Positions 1 to 5,854 of a stretch of 9,335 nucleotides of DNA are shown piece after piece. The stretch covers positions 1 through 9,335 of the forward strand of contig JACIWY010000115.1 of NCBI GenBank assembly GCA_014360745.1. Reading direction: 5' to 3'. Below the pieces are notes generated by a model. It did not search any database. It was not told the origin of the DNA and was given only the letters and a program-made list of their open reading frames with translations. How positions within the stretch are numbered: the first letter of the stretch is position 1; the number at the start of each line of letters is the position of its first letter. A program made the position numbers and the translations under genes. The stretch is from Chloroflexota bacterium. GTDB lineage: Bacteria > Chloroflexota > Anaerolineae > UBA1429.

Positions 1-678
1 ATATCCCAAAGCAATTGCGCTGTGGAACAACTTTTCTTGAAGCCATAAAGTAGATGTCCACTCATAATACAACGTCTGATCCTTGTCGCCCACCATATTG
101 AGCACCAAGACATACTCCGGCCGTTGCGCATTGCTCGCCATAACGCTTTGAGCCAAATGCTTGGCCCCTACCGCAGGCTCCCAGTTGTTAATCTCCTCGC
201 GGTCTTCACCCCCTAGAAAGGCCAGCCATATCTGAACCTCTTGAAAGACGTCCTGATCCAACACCCGCGCCAGTTCCAGCAACACCCCCGCGCCGCTGGC
301 GCCATCGTTGGCACCTACCACCGGCTGGGAGCGATCGGCCGGATCTCGATCGGCCAGTGGTCTCGTATCATAGTGGGCAGCGACAATAATCAATGGCCCT
401 TGCCCCTTTTTGCCCAGGATATTGCGCACTCGCTCACCCTGGTAGGCGAAATCTTGGCGCGACACCTCCCAACCATTTCGCTCTAATACCCGTTCGATGT
501 ATTCGCCCGCTCTAACATAAGCCGAGCTGCCCACCGGGCGGGGGCCCAAAGCACATAGTTTTTCCAAGTGACGCAGCGCCCGCACCCCGCTAAAAGCCAC
601 GCCGGGCCGTAGACACCCGACGCAAACACAGAGCAACAGAGCTAAAACCAACAACCGGAATGCAGATGAGCTGCGCAT
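1..678 (-). CDS. Exported M28-family zinc metallopeptidase / glutaminyl-peptide cyclotransferase-like protein (3' part missing)
   Basis: The first 226 codons are present; the C-terminus lies beyond the left edge. Residues 1-22 look like a signal peptide (Arg near the start, then a hydrophobic run 9-21). Cys22 follows V-G but has Cys at -3, so it is at best a non-standard lipobox. The mature part carries the M28 core: AAHYDTRP (His102, Asp104), GANDGASG (Asp125, the bridging metal ligand), LGGEDREE (Glu158 general base, Asp159 at the next ligand position) and LNMVGDKD (Asn194). The HYDTRP and MVGDKD spacing resembles the glutaminyl-cyclase branch more than classical aminopeptidases. Either way it should act outside the cytoplasm on N-termini of peptides. 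Asn194 stands where M28 aminopeptidases normally have Asp, a ligand of the second zinc. The ATG overlaps the trmFO stop (TGATG), so translation is probably coupled; only a weak G-rich Shine-Dalgarno is visible. The family call is firm; peptidase versus cyclase is open. Confidence 0.88.
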   Translation of the reverse strand, partial: MRSSSAFRLLVLALLLCVCVGCLRPGVAFSGVRALRHLEKLCALGPRPVGSSAYVRAGEYIERVLERNGWEVSRQDFAYQGERVRNILGKKGQGPLIIVAAHYDTRPLADRDPADRSQPVVGANDGASGAGVLLELARVLDQDVFQEVQIWLAFLGGEDREEINNWEPAVGAKHLAQSVMASNAQRPEYVLVLNMVGDKDQTLYYEWTSTLWLQEKLFHSAIALGY

Positions 679-2027
679 CAGCCCCCAACGTTGCCTAACG
701 GACAAGAGGCGCCCAAGCCCTGAGCCACCAAGAAAGTCTCCAAGTCCTGCTTGGAACGCTCCGCATAAGCTTCGTAGCGAGCCTTCTTGGAGCGCACCGC
801 TGGGGTCAATGGGGGCAACAAGCCGAAATTCGGCTTCATCGGCTGCCAGTCGCCTGTCGCCCGCGTCACGTAATACAGCAACGCACCAAGCATGGTCGTC
901 GTCGGCAAGATGATAGGCTGCTCGCCGCGCACCAGCCGAGCGGCGTTCATCCCGGCCACCAATCCGCTGGCGGCAGAACCCATGTACCCCTCTGTGCCCA
1001 CGATTTGGCCGGCGAACAACAAGCTCCCATCGCCTCGCCATTGCAGGGTAGGCTCCAGCAGGCGCGGCGAATTGATATAGGTATTGCGGTGCATCTGCCC
1101 AAAGCGCACCCACTCGGCATGTTCCAAGCCGGGGATCAACGAGAAAACCCGCTTTTGCTCGCTCCAACGGAGATTGGTCTGAAAGCCCACCAAATTGTAC
1201 AAGGTGCCGGCCAGATTATCCTGCCGAAGCTGCACCACCGCATAGGGCCGCTGGCCCGTCCGCGGATCTCGCAAGCCCACCGGCTTTAGTGGGCCATGTG
1301 CCAACGCCTCATGCCCTCGCGCTGCCAGAACTTCTATCGGTAAACAAGCTTCAAAGAAGCGAGGATCTTCCCGCTCGAAATCTCGGAGCGGGATGCGCTC
1401 CGCCGACAAAAGCGCCTCTACAAAACGGTCGTATTCCTCCCGCGTCATCGGGCAATTGATGTAATCCGCTTCCCCTCGCCCATAGCGCGACGCACGAAAC
1501 ACCTTTTGCTCGTCGATCGACTCTAGCGTCACGATCGGCGCCATAGCATCGTAAAAGTAGAGTTGATCCTCGCCCAGCAGGGCCACAATTTCTTGGGCTA
1601 GAGCATCCGAGGTCAACGGCCCCGTGGCCACCACCGTAACCCCCTCACGCGGGATCGAGGTGACCTCCTCACGCACCAGCCGGATGAGTGGATGCCCCTC
1701 GATCGCCTCCGTTACCAACGCCGAAAAGGCCTCTCGCCCCACCGCCAGCGCCATCCCTGCCGGCACTGCTGCGCGGTCGGCGCACTCCAAGATCAGCGAA
1801 CCCAACATGCGCATTTCTTGCTTGAGCAGCCCCGGCGCACGCGTAGGCAAGTTAGAACCCAATGAATTGGAACAAACCAGCTCGGCCAGCTGGCCCGTTC
1901 GGTGTGCCGGCGTCATCCGCTTAGGCCGCATCTCGTACAGCATCACCGGCACCCCTTGGCACGCGATCTGCCAGGCGGCTTCGCACCCCGCCAGCCCCCC
2001 GCCGATGACGGTTACTTCTCTAGACAT
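678..2027 (-). CDS. trmFO: Folate-dependent tRNA m5U54 methyltransferase TrmFO
   Basis: This FAD enzyme uses 5,10-methylenetetrahydrofolate to methylate U54 in the T-loop of tRNA in the cytoplasm. The 449 residues match the family's usual 435-450. Near the N-terminus is the Rossmann dinucleotide motif VIGGGLAGCEAA (residues 7-18), followed by YEMRP and ELVCSNSLGSN, whose Cys52 corresponds to Cys53 of the Bacillus subtilis enzyme. Cys228 in FFEACLPIEV corresponds to the second catalytic-region cysteine (Cys226 in B. subtilis). YINCPM (Cys192), GFQTNLRW, MHRNTYINSP and the C-terminal GYMGSAASGLVAGMNAA are also typical. An upstream in-frame ATG exists at 2051, but the ATG at 2027 begins directly before the Rossmann strand as in homologues and has GGAG seven bases upstream, so I use 2027. 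It overlaps the gyrB stop by 8 nt and the next gene's start by 3 nt, pointing to a polycistronic mRNA. It looks intact. Confidence 0.96.
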   Translation of the reverse strand: MSREVTVIGGGLAGCEAAWQIACQGVPVMLYEMRPKRMTPAHRTGQLAELVCSNSLGSNLPTRAPGLLKQEMRMLGSLILECADRAAVPAGMALAVGREAFSALVTEAIEGHPLIRLVREEVTSIPREGVTVVATGPLTSDALAQEIVALLGEDQLYFYDAMAPIVTLESIDEQKVFRASRYGRGEADYINCPMTREEYDRFVEALLSAERIPLRDFEREDPRFFEACLPIEVLAARGHEALAHGPLKPVGLRDPRTGQRPYAVVQLRQDNLAGTLYNLVGFQTNLRWSEQKRVFSLIPGLEHAEWVRFGQMHRNTYINSPRLLEPTLQWRGDGSLLFAGQIVGTEGYMGSAASGLVAGMNAARLVRGEQPIILPTTTMLGALLYYVTRATGDWQPMKPNFGLLPPLTPAVRSKKARYEAYAERSKQDLETFLVAQGLGASCPLGNVGG

Positions 2028-3924
2028 CCAGGTTCTCCACCTCTTTGGCATGAGTCTGGATGAACTTGCGTCGAGGCAGCACCTCGCTGCCCATCAGGCG
2101 TTCAAACGTCTGATCGGCCAAGGTCTCGTCTTCTAACGTCACCTGCAACAGGGTACGACGTTCTGGATCCATTGTCGTTTCCCAGAGTTGCTCAGGATTC
2201 ATCTCGCCCAGGCCCTTGTAACGCTGCACGGTGAGGCTTTTGGCATTGATCTTTTTCAACAGCTGTTCTTTTTCCTCTTCTGTATATACATAATATTCAC
2301 TGCGCGACGTCGCCACCTTGTACAAAGGGGGCTGCGCCAGAAACAGGTGCCCCGAAGTGATCAGGGGCTCCATATAACGGAAAAAGAAGGTCAGCAACAG
2401 CGAGGTGATATGCGCTCCATCCACATCGGCATCGGTCATGATAATGACTTTGCCATAGCGCAAGCTCTGCAAATCGAACTGGCTTCCGATCCCTGTGCCC
2501 AATGCCTGTATCAACGCTCGAATCTCGTTGCTCTTTAAAGCGTGATCCATCCGGCTCTTTTCCACATTCAAGATCTTGCCCCGCAGCGGCAGCACCGCCT
2601 GAAAGCGCCGATCTCGCCCCTGCTTAGCCGAACCGCCGGCCGAATCCCCCTCGACGATGAACAATTCGCTGCGCTCCGGTTGGCGTTCAGTACAATCGGC
2701 CAACTTGCCGGGCAGAGTGCTTGTCTCCAAGACGCTCTTGCGCATCACCAAATCGCGCGCCTGGCGCGCCGCAGCCCGCGCGCGGCGCGCCGTCAACGCC
2801 TTGTTGACGATAGCATTTGCCGCCGCCGAATTATCGTTCAGCCATTTGCTGAACGCCTCTCCAAACACGCTGGCCACATGGCCCGCCACCTCGGCGTTGC
2901 CCAGCTTGGCCTTTGTCTGGCTCTCAAACTGCGGATCCGACATTTTGACGCTGACTACGGCCGTCAGCCCCTCACGCACGTCCTCGCCGGCAAAGTTGCC
3001 ATCGTTATCTTTGAGCGCCCCTTTATTCCGCGCATACTCGTTCAGACTGCGCGTCAGGGCACTACGAAAACCGGTGAGGTGCGTGCCACCATCCACCGTA
3101 TTGATGTTATTGGCAAAGGCAAATACCGATTCGGCATAACCATCGGTGTATTGCAACGCCACCTCGATCGTTGTGCCCTCGATCTCTCCTTCTACAAAAA
3201 ACGGCTCGTTGTGCAACACTTTGCGTGGACGGTTCAGATACCGCACAAATGAACGCACCCCACCCTCAAAGTGAAAACTTTGTTCGCGATTCTCGCGCTC
3301 GTCCAAAAAGCGGATCGTGAGATTGCGCGTCAAAAACGCCATCTCGCGAAAGCGTTGCGCCAGCGTCTTGAAACGGTAATCTAGCGTCCGCATGATCTCT
3401 ATATCGGGCAAAAAATGGGTCGTCGTGCCATGCCCTTCCGCCTTGCCATGATCGATCACCGGCGTTACCGGCACTCCACGTTCATAACGCTGGGAATAAT
3501 GGCGACCTCCGTAAACCACATCCACCTGGAGCCAGGCCGATAACGCATTCACCGCCGAAACGCCTACGCCATGCAAACCACTGGCCACCTTATATCCACC
3601 ACCGCCGAACTTGCCACCGGCATGCAAGACCGTATGCACTACCTCTAACGTATTACGCCCTGTCGTTTTTTCGATCCCCACCGGGATCCCTCGTCCGTTG
3701 TCGCGCACCGTCACAGAGCCATCGGCATGAATGGTCACCTCGATCCGGTCGCATACACCCGCCAGGGCTTCATCGACTGAATTATCCACCACTTCATAAA
3801 CGAGATGGTGTAGGCCACGCACATCGGTGCTACCGATATACATGCCGGGCCGGCGGCGAACCGCCTCCAGCCCCTCTAGAACCTGAATATCTTCGACGGT
3901 GTAACGCGGCACTTGATCAACCAT
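2020..3924 (-). CDS. gyrB: DNA gyrase subunit B
   Basis: This is the ATPase subunit of DNA gyrase, which with GyrA introduces negative supercoils into DNA. The 634 residues match the short bacterial form that lacks the roughly 165-residue proteobacterial insertion. The GHKL ATPase domain has EVVDNSVDEA (Glu44, Asn48), DNGRGIPVG (Asp75) and the glycine lid ASGLHGVGVSAVNALS. The transducer carries the QTK loop in ESQTKAKLGN (Gln336-Lys338). The TOPRIM domain has VEGDSAGGSAKQGRDRRF (Glu425) and DADVDGAH (Asp498, Asp500, Asp502), the Mg-binding acidic residues, almost at E. coli numbering. The C-terminal RYKGLGEMNPEQLWETT segment is typical. It could in principle be ParE, but the TOPRIM and tail sequences favour GyrB. 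The frame stays open upstream to 4146, but the conserved VPRYTVEDIQVLEGLEAVRRR N-terminus starts at the ATG at 3924. This ATG lies 5 nt after the preceding stop, with AGGAG about 12 nt upstream. No promoter of its own is obvious. Confidence 0.97.
   Translation of the reverse strand: MVDQVPRYTVEDIQVLEGLEAVRRRPGMYIGSTDVRGLHHLVYEVVDNSVDEALAGVCDRIEVTIHADGSVTVRDNGRGIPVGIEKTTGRNTLEVVHTVLHAGGKFGGGGYKVASGLHGVGVSAVNALSAWLQVDVVYGGRHYSQRYERGVPVTPVIDHGKAEGHGTTTHFLPDIEIMRTLDYRFKTLAQRFREMAFLTRNLTIRFLDERENREQSFHFEGGVRSFVRYLNRPRKVLHNEPFFVEGEIEGTTIEVALQYTDGYAESVFAFANNINTVDGGTHLTGFRSALTRSLNEYARNKGALKDNDGNFAGEDVREGLTAVVSVKMSDPQFESQTKAKLGNAEVAGHVASVFGEAFSKWLNDNSAAANAIVNKALTARRARAAARQARDLVMRKSVLETSTLPGKLADCTERQPERSELFIVEGDSAGGSAKQGRDRRFQAVLPLRGKILNVEKSRMDHALKSNEIRALIQALGTGIGSQFDLQSLRYGKVIIMTDADVDGAHITSLLLTFFFRYMEPLITSGHLFLAQPPLYKVATSRSEYYVYTEEEKEQLLKKINAKSLTVQRYKGLGEMNPEQLWETTMDPERRTLLQVTLEDETLADQTFERLMGSEVLPRRKFIQTHAKEVENLDV
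2035..2043 (-). promoter_or_regulatory. Ribosome binding site deciding the trmFO start
   Basis: Read on the minus strand this is GAGGTGGAG, with the GGAG ending 7 nt before the ATG at 2027. Nothing comparable precedes the in-frame ATG at 2051, so it supports the shorter 449-residue product. The site lies inside the last codons of gyrB, as expected for coupled genes. Confidence 0.7.
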
Positions 3925-3929
3925 GATGC

Positions 3930-4859
3930 TCAGACACTCCTCTGCTGTTCCAAACGCTGGCGAAGCATGAGCACGCGATCGCGGTAAAAGATGAACAAGG
4001 CCAGCGTCAACCCCGTGCCCACGTAGGCATTGGCCAAGATAGCTACCAACGTCCCAATAGGTGATCCTAACAACACCTGGTTCCAGATGAGCCCCAGGCC
4101 GGTGCTGATCAGATTGGTCAACACAACGATCCCTATCGTTGGCCAAAAGTTGAGCCGCACGATGGCAAAGCTACTCCACAAAGCCAGCAAGGGATTATGT
4201 TCAGCTAGAGTGACTGCCTGTGGAACAAATGATAGGAATAGCATCAACCAAAGGATACCTACTCCTATAAAAACAGATAATGGACCAAGCAGCATAGCAA
4301 TAGACAAGGCAAATATAAGCAAAATACTCAGGGGGACGAATATGACCGCCATATGCAGCCAGTAGATCGGCACGCGGCGCAAAAGCAATAAGAGTCGCAA
4401 ATTGCCACCGCGCACGTAATTGGCCAAAGAACCCAAATATAAACAGGCCACCAACAGCCCCACAGCAAGGATCACAAGCTGCAAAAGCAGAACCTGCCAA
4501 TACTCGCTGATCTCGACCACCCACTTGGCATCATCGGGGATCATGCCGATGCCGCCCACGCTAGGCACACCCAAGCGGCCCCAGGCTAACAAAGCGAACA
4601 GGTTAAGCCTGCCCACGGTATCTCGCAGCGTCTCTAACATAAGCTCCGCCATAGCCGCCGAATCTGTGCCGGCCCCTGCCGTTCCCGGCGTCGTCTCGAT
4701 GATAGCGCGAAATAGTTCTACCGTCCGCTCTATCGCCGGACGAATAGATAGCTTGGGCCCTAGCCAGAGATAGAGGTCGAGCAACACCGGAATGGTCATC
4801 AGCCATAGGCGCCGAGACACCGCCCGAAAACCAGATGACAAGGTATCGATAATACCCAC
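3930..4859 (-). CDS. Multi-pass membrane protein of unknown function, first gene of the gyrB operon
   Basis: I do not recognise the family. The 309-residue product has a hydrophobic segment at about 18-34, a long mostly soluble stretch (35-120, probably outside the membrane), then about five strongly hydrophobic segments near 121-148, 165-190, 194-218, 238-258 and 266-291. It ends in a basic tail (FYRDRVLMLRQR) that should be cytoplasmic. This is an integral membrane protein with about six helices and no visible catalytic motif. The start is GTG at 4859, preceded by GGGAGG 11 nt upstream and a good promoter. Its TGA is 5 nt before the gyrB ATG, so gyrB expression probably depends on this transcript. 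The part encoding residues about 180-220 (4201-4320) is clearly AT-richer than its surroundings. It is a real gene judging by signals and composition; its function is unknown. Confidence 0.8.
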   Translation of the reverse strand: MGIIDTLSSGFRAVSRRLWLMTIPVLLDLYLWLGPKLSIRPAIERTVELFRAIIETTPGTAGAGTDSAAMAELMLETLRDTVGRLNLFALLAWGRLGVPSVGGIGMIPDDAKWVVEISEYWQVLLLQLVILAVGLLVACLYLGSLANYVRGGNLRLLLLLRRVPIYWLHMAVIFVPLSILLIFALSIAMLLGPLSVFIGVGILWLMLFLSFVPQAVTLAEHNPLLALWSSFAIVRLNFWPTIGIVVLTNLISTGLGLIWNQVLLGSPIGTLVAILANAYVGTGLTLALFIFYRDRVLMLRQRLEQQRSV

Positions 4860-4870
4860 GAATCTTTTTA

Positions 4871-4876
4871 CCTCCC
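4871..4876 (-). promoter_or_regulatory. Ribosome binding site of the GTG-started membrane protein gene
   Basis: On the minus strand this is GGGAGG followed by 11 nt and the GTG at 4859. It supports the non-ATG start, because no ATG lies near in that frame at the beginning of the protein. Confidence 0.6.
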
Positions 4877-4880
4877 GTGA

Positions 4881-4902
4881 GCAGCTATTCTACCACAGCT
4901 GC
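4881..4902. promoter_or_regulatory. Inverted repeat spanning the -10 box of the gyrB-operon promoter
   Basis: GCAGCT (4881-4886) and AGCTGC (4897-4902) form a perfect inverted repeat with a 10-bp spacer that contains the -10 hexamer (4887-4892). The 16-bp centre-to-centre spacing would suit a dimeric repressor. The arms are only 6 bp, so chance is possible. Confidence 0.3.
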
Positions 4903-4914
4903 AACATTTGTCTA
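4887..4914 (-). promoter_or_regulatory. Sigma-A-type promoter of the membrane protein-gyrB-trmFO-M28 operon
   Basis: On the minus strand, TAGACA (4914-4909) is separated by 16 bp from TAGAAT (4892-4887); each hexamer matches the consensus at five of six positions. Transcription would start near 4880, giving a leader of about 20 nt that contains the GGGAGG ribosome site. This is the only clear promoter I find for the whole operon, including gyrB. Confidence 0.65.
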
Positions 4915-4937
4915 AGCCGCGCTATCGGACACAGGGC

Positions 4938-4951
4938 TCTTGGCGCCAAGA
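4938..4951. promoter_or_regulatory. Perfect 14-bp palindrome between two divergent promoters (candidate operator)
   Basis: The sequence TCTTGGCGCCAAGA is a complete palindrome. It lies 23 bp upstream of the -35 box of the leftward promoter and 9 bp upstream of the -35 box of the rightward one, the position expected for a regulator acting on both. I do not recognise it as the site of a named regulator. Confidence 0.4.
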
Positions 4952-4960
4952 CAGGCCCGC

Positions 4961-4988
4961 TTGCCACATGCTTCAAGCCGCATACAAT
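4961..4988 (+). promoter_or_regulatory. Sigma-A-type promoter of the SAM hydroxide adenosyltransferase gene
   Basis: TTGCCA (4961-4966), a 16-bp spacer and TACAAT (4983-4988) match the -35 and -10 consensus at four and five of six positions. The start of transcription would fall near 4995, leaving a leader of about 35 nt. Confidence 0.65.
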
Positions 4989-4995
4989 GATAACA

Positions 4996-5007
4996 GAACA
5001 TTCGTTC
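4996..5007. promoter_or_regulatory. GAAC-N4-GTTC element, candidate LexA/DinR box at the transcription start
   Basis: GAAC ATTC GTTC matches all eight fixed positions of the B. subtilis-type LexA (DinR/Cheo) box core; the symmetry extends one base each side (A...T). It begins 7 bp downstream of the -10 hexamer, so a bound repressor would block initiation. In RNA the same repeat could form a 5-bp hairpin at the 5' end. The match is directly visible; binding by LexA is inference. Confidence 0.4.
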
Positions 5008-5029
5008 TTGTGTCAAGGCGAGGGAAACA

Positions 5030-5821
5030 ATGCCTATCATAACCCTTTGTACCGATTTCGGCACCCGCGATGGCTATGTCGCTGCCATGAAAGGTATCAT
5101 GCTCGACATCGCTCCTACTGCGACCCTTGTCGACATTACCCATGACATCCCTCCCCAATCTGTGACCGAGGCCGCTTTTGTGCTCGCTTCCTGTACTTGC
5201 TTTTTCCCTGCTGGCACTATACACCTCATCGTGGTAGACCCGGGCGTGGGCACCGCCCGCCGCGCCCTGGCCGTGCGCACCGCACGGCACGTTTATGTCG
5301 CGCCCGACAACGGCGTGCTGACCCTCGCTCTGCACCATGACCCACCGTTGGAAGCCGTCAGCCTTACCGCCAAACGTTTCTGGCGCACCACCGAGCCCAG
5401 CTCCACCTTTCATGGCCGAGACATTTTTGCTCCTGTCGCCGCCCATCTAGCCTGCGGCGTTACCTTGACTGAGCTGGGCCAACCGGCAGGGGATCTTGCG
5501 CATTTGGATATCCTCTCGGCCCACCAAGCCAAGGACGGTTCGATAAATGGTCACATTCTGCATATAGATCGTTTTGGCAACGTTATCACCGACATCGCCG
5601 CTGAGCTACTAGCAGGCCGAACGGATTGGTCCGTCACATTGGGAGGAATCGGCGTCGGCCCTCTCGTGCCCACATACGGCGCCGTATCACCCGGTGAGAT
5701 ATTGGCTCTGGTGGGTAGTCATGGATTCTTGGAGATAGCCGTACGGGAAGGCCATGCCGCCGAACGTCTTGGGGTATGTGTTGGCGATCCTGTACAAGTC
5801 AGCCCCTGGAGCCAGGCTTGA
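5030..5821 (+). CDS. SAM hydroxide adenosyltransferase (DUF62, SAM hydrolase of the fluorinase/chlorinase superfamily)
   Basis: The family cleaves S-adenosylmethionine with activated water to adenosine and methionine; the physiological reason is poorly understood. The 263 residues match the usual 255-270. The N-terminus MPIITLCTDFGTRDGYVAAM carries the conserved substrate-binding Asp9. The Asp-Arg-His set that defines the hydrolases is intact: Asp70 in VVDPGVG, Arg77 in TARRA and His128 in TFHGRDIF. Also present are APDNGVL and, in the C-terminal domain, HIDRFGNVITD. The hydrolase triad and the genome context argue against a halogenase. The ATG has AGGG five bases upstream and a promoter about 45 bp further back. 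The gene stands alone on the plus strand, divergent from the gyrB operon and convergent with the helix-hairpin-helix gene. Its stop codon lies within the loop region of a strong hairpin. Confidence 0.95.
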   Translation: MPIITLCTDFGTRDGYVAAMKGIMLDIAPTATLVDITHDIPPQSVTEAAFVLASCTCFFPAGTIHLIVVDPGVGTARRALAVRTARHVYVAPDNGVLTLALHHDPPLEAVSLTAKRFWRTTEPSSTFHGRDIFAPVAAHLACGVTLTELGQPAGDLAHLDILSAHQAKDGSINGHILHIDRFGNVITDIAAELLAGRTDWSVTLGGIGVGPLVPTYGAVSPGEILALVGSHGFLEIAVREGHAAERLGVCVGDPVQVSPWSQA

Positions 5822-5835
5822 CCGCCTGGCTCCAG
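5806..5835. terminator. Strong 12-bp-stem hairpin at a convergent gene junction (possible terminator without U-tract)
   Basis: CTGGAGCCAGGC (5806-5817), loop TTGACC (5818-5823) and GCCTGGCTCCAG (5824-5835) form a perfect stem. The left arm is inside the last codons of the SAM hydrolase gene and the TGA stop (5819-5821) is in the loop. Neither strand shows a T-run after the stem; the plus strand continues AAAAG. It sits 19 bp from the end of the convergent gene, so it could terminate or protect both transcripts, but it is not a classical intrinsic terminator. Confidence 0.5.
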
Positions 5836-5854
5836 AAAAGCGTGCCATCGGCGT

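Noticed and set aside
2028..2051. Longer trmFO start at 2051
   Set aside because: There is no ribosome site before it, the eight extra residues precede the universally N-terminal Rossmann strand, and a good site precedes 2027.
1624..2136. 170-codon plus-strand open frame opposite trmFO/gyrB
   Set aside because: It has no recognisable motifs and lies opposite two well-supported genes; it is a high-GC antisense frame.
2757..2795. Cluster of GC-rich palindromes (two GGCGCGCC, CGCGCGCG)
   Set aside because: They lie in an Arg/Ala-rich coding stretch of gyrB (TARRARAAARQAR) and are explained by codon content.
2542..3252. 236-codon plus-strand open frame opposite gyrB
   Set aside because: It is entirely antisense to the conserved TOPRIM and transducer region of gyrB, with no ribosome site and no recognisable domain.
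3925..4146. In-frame upstream extension of gyrB by 74 codons
   Set aside because: It overlaps the membrane protein gene out of frame, has no GyrB similarity, and the conserved N-terminus and a ribosome site point to the ATG at 3924.
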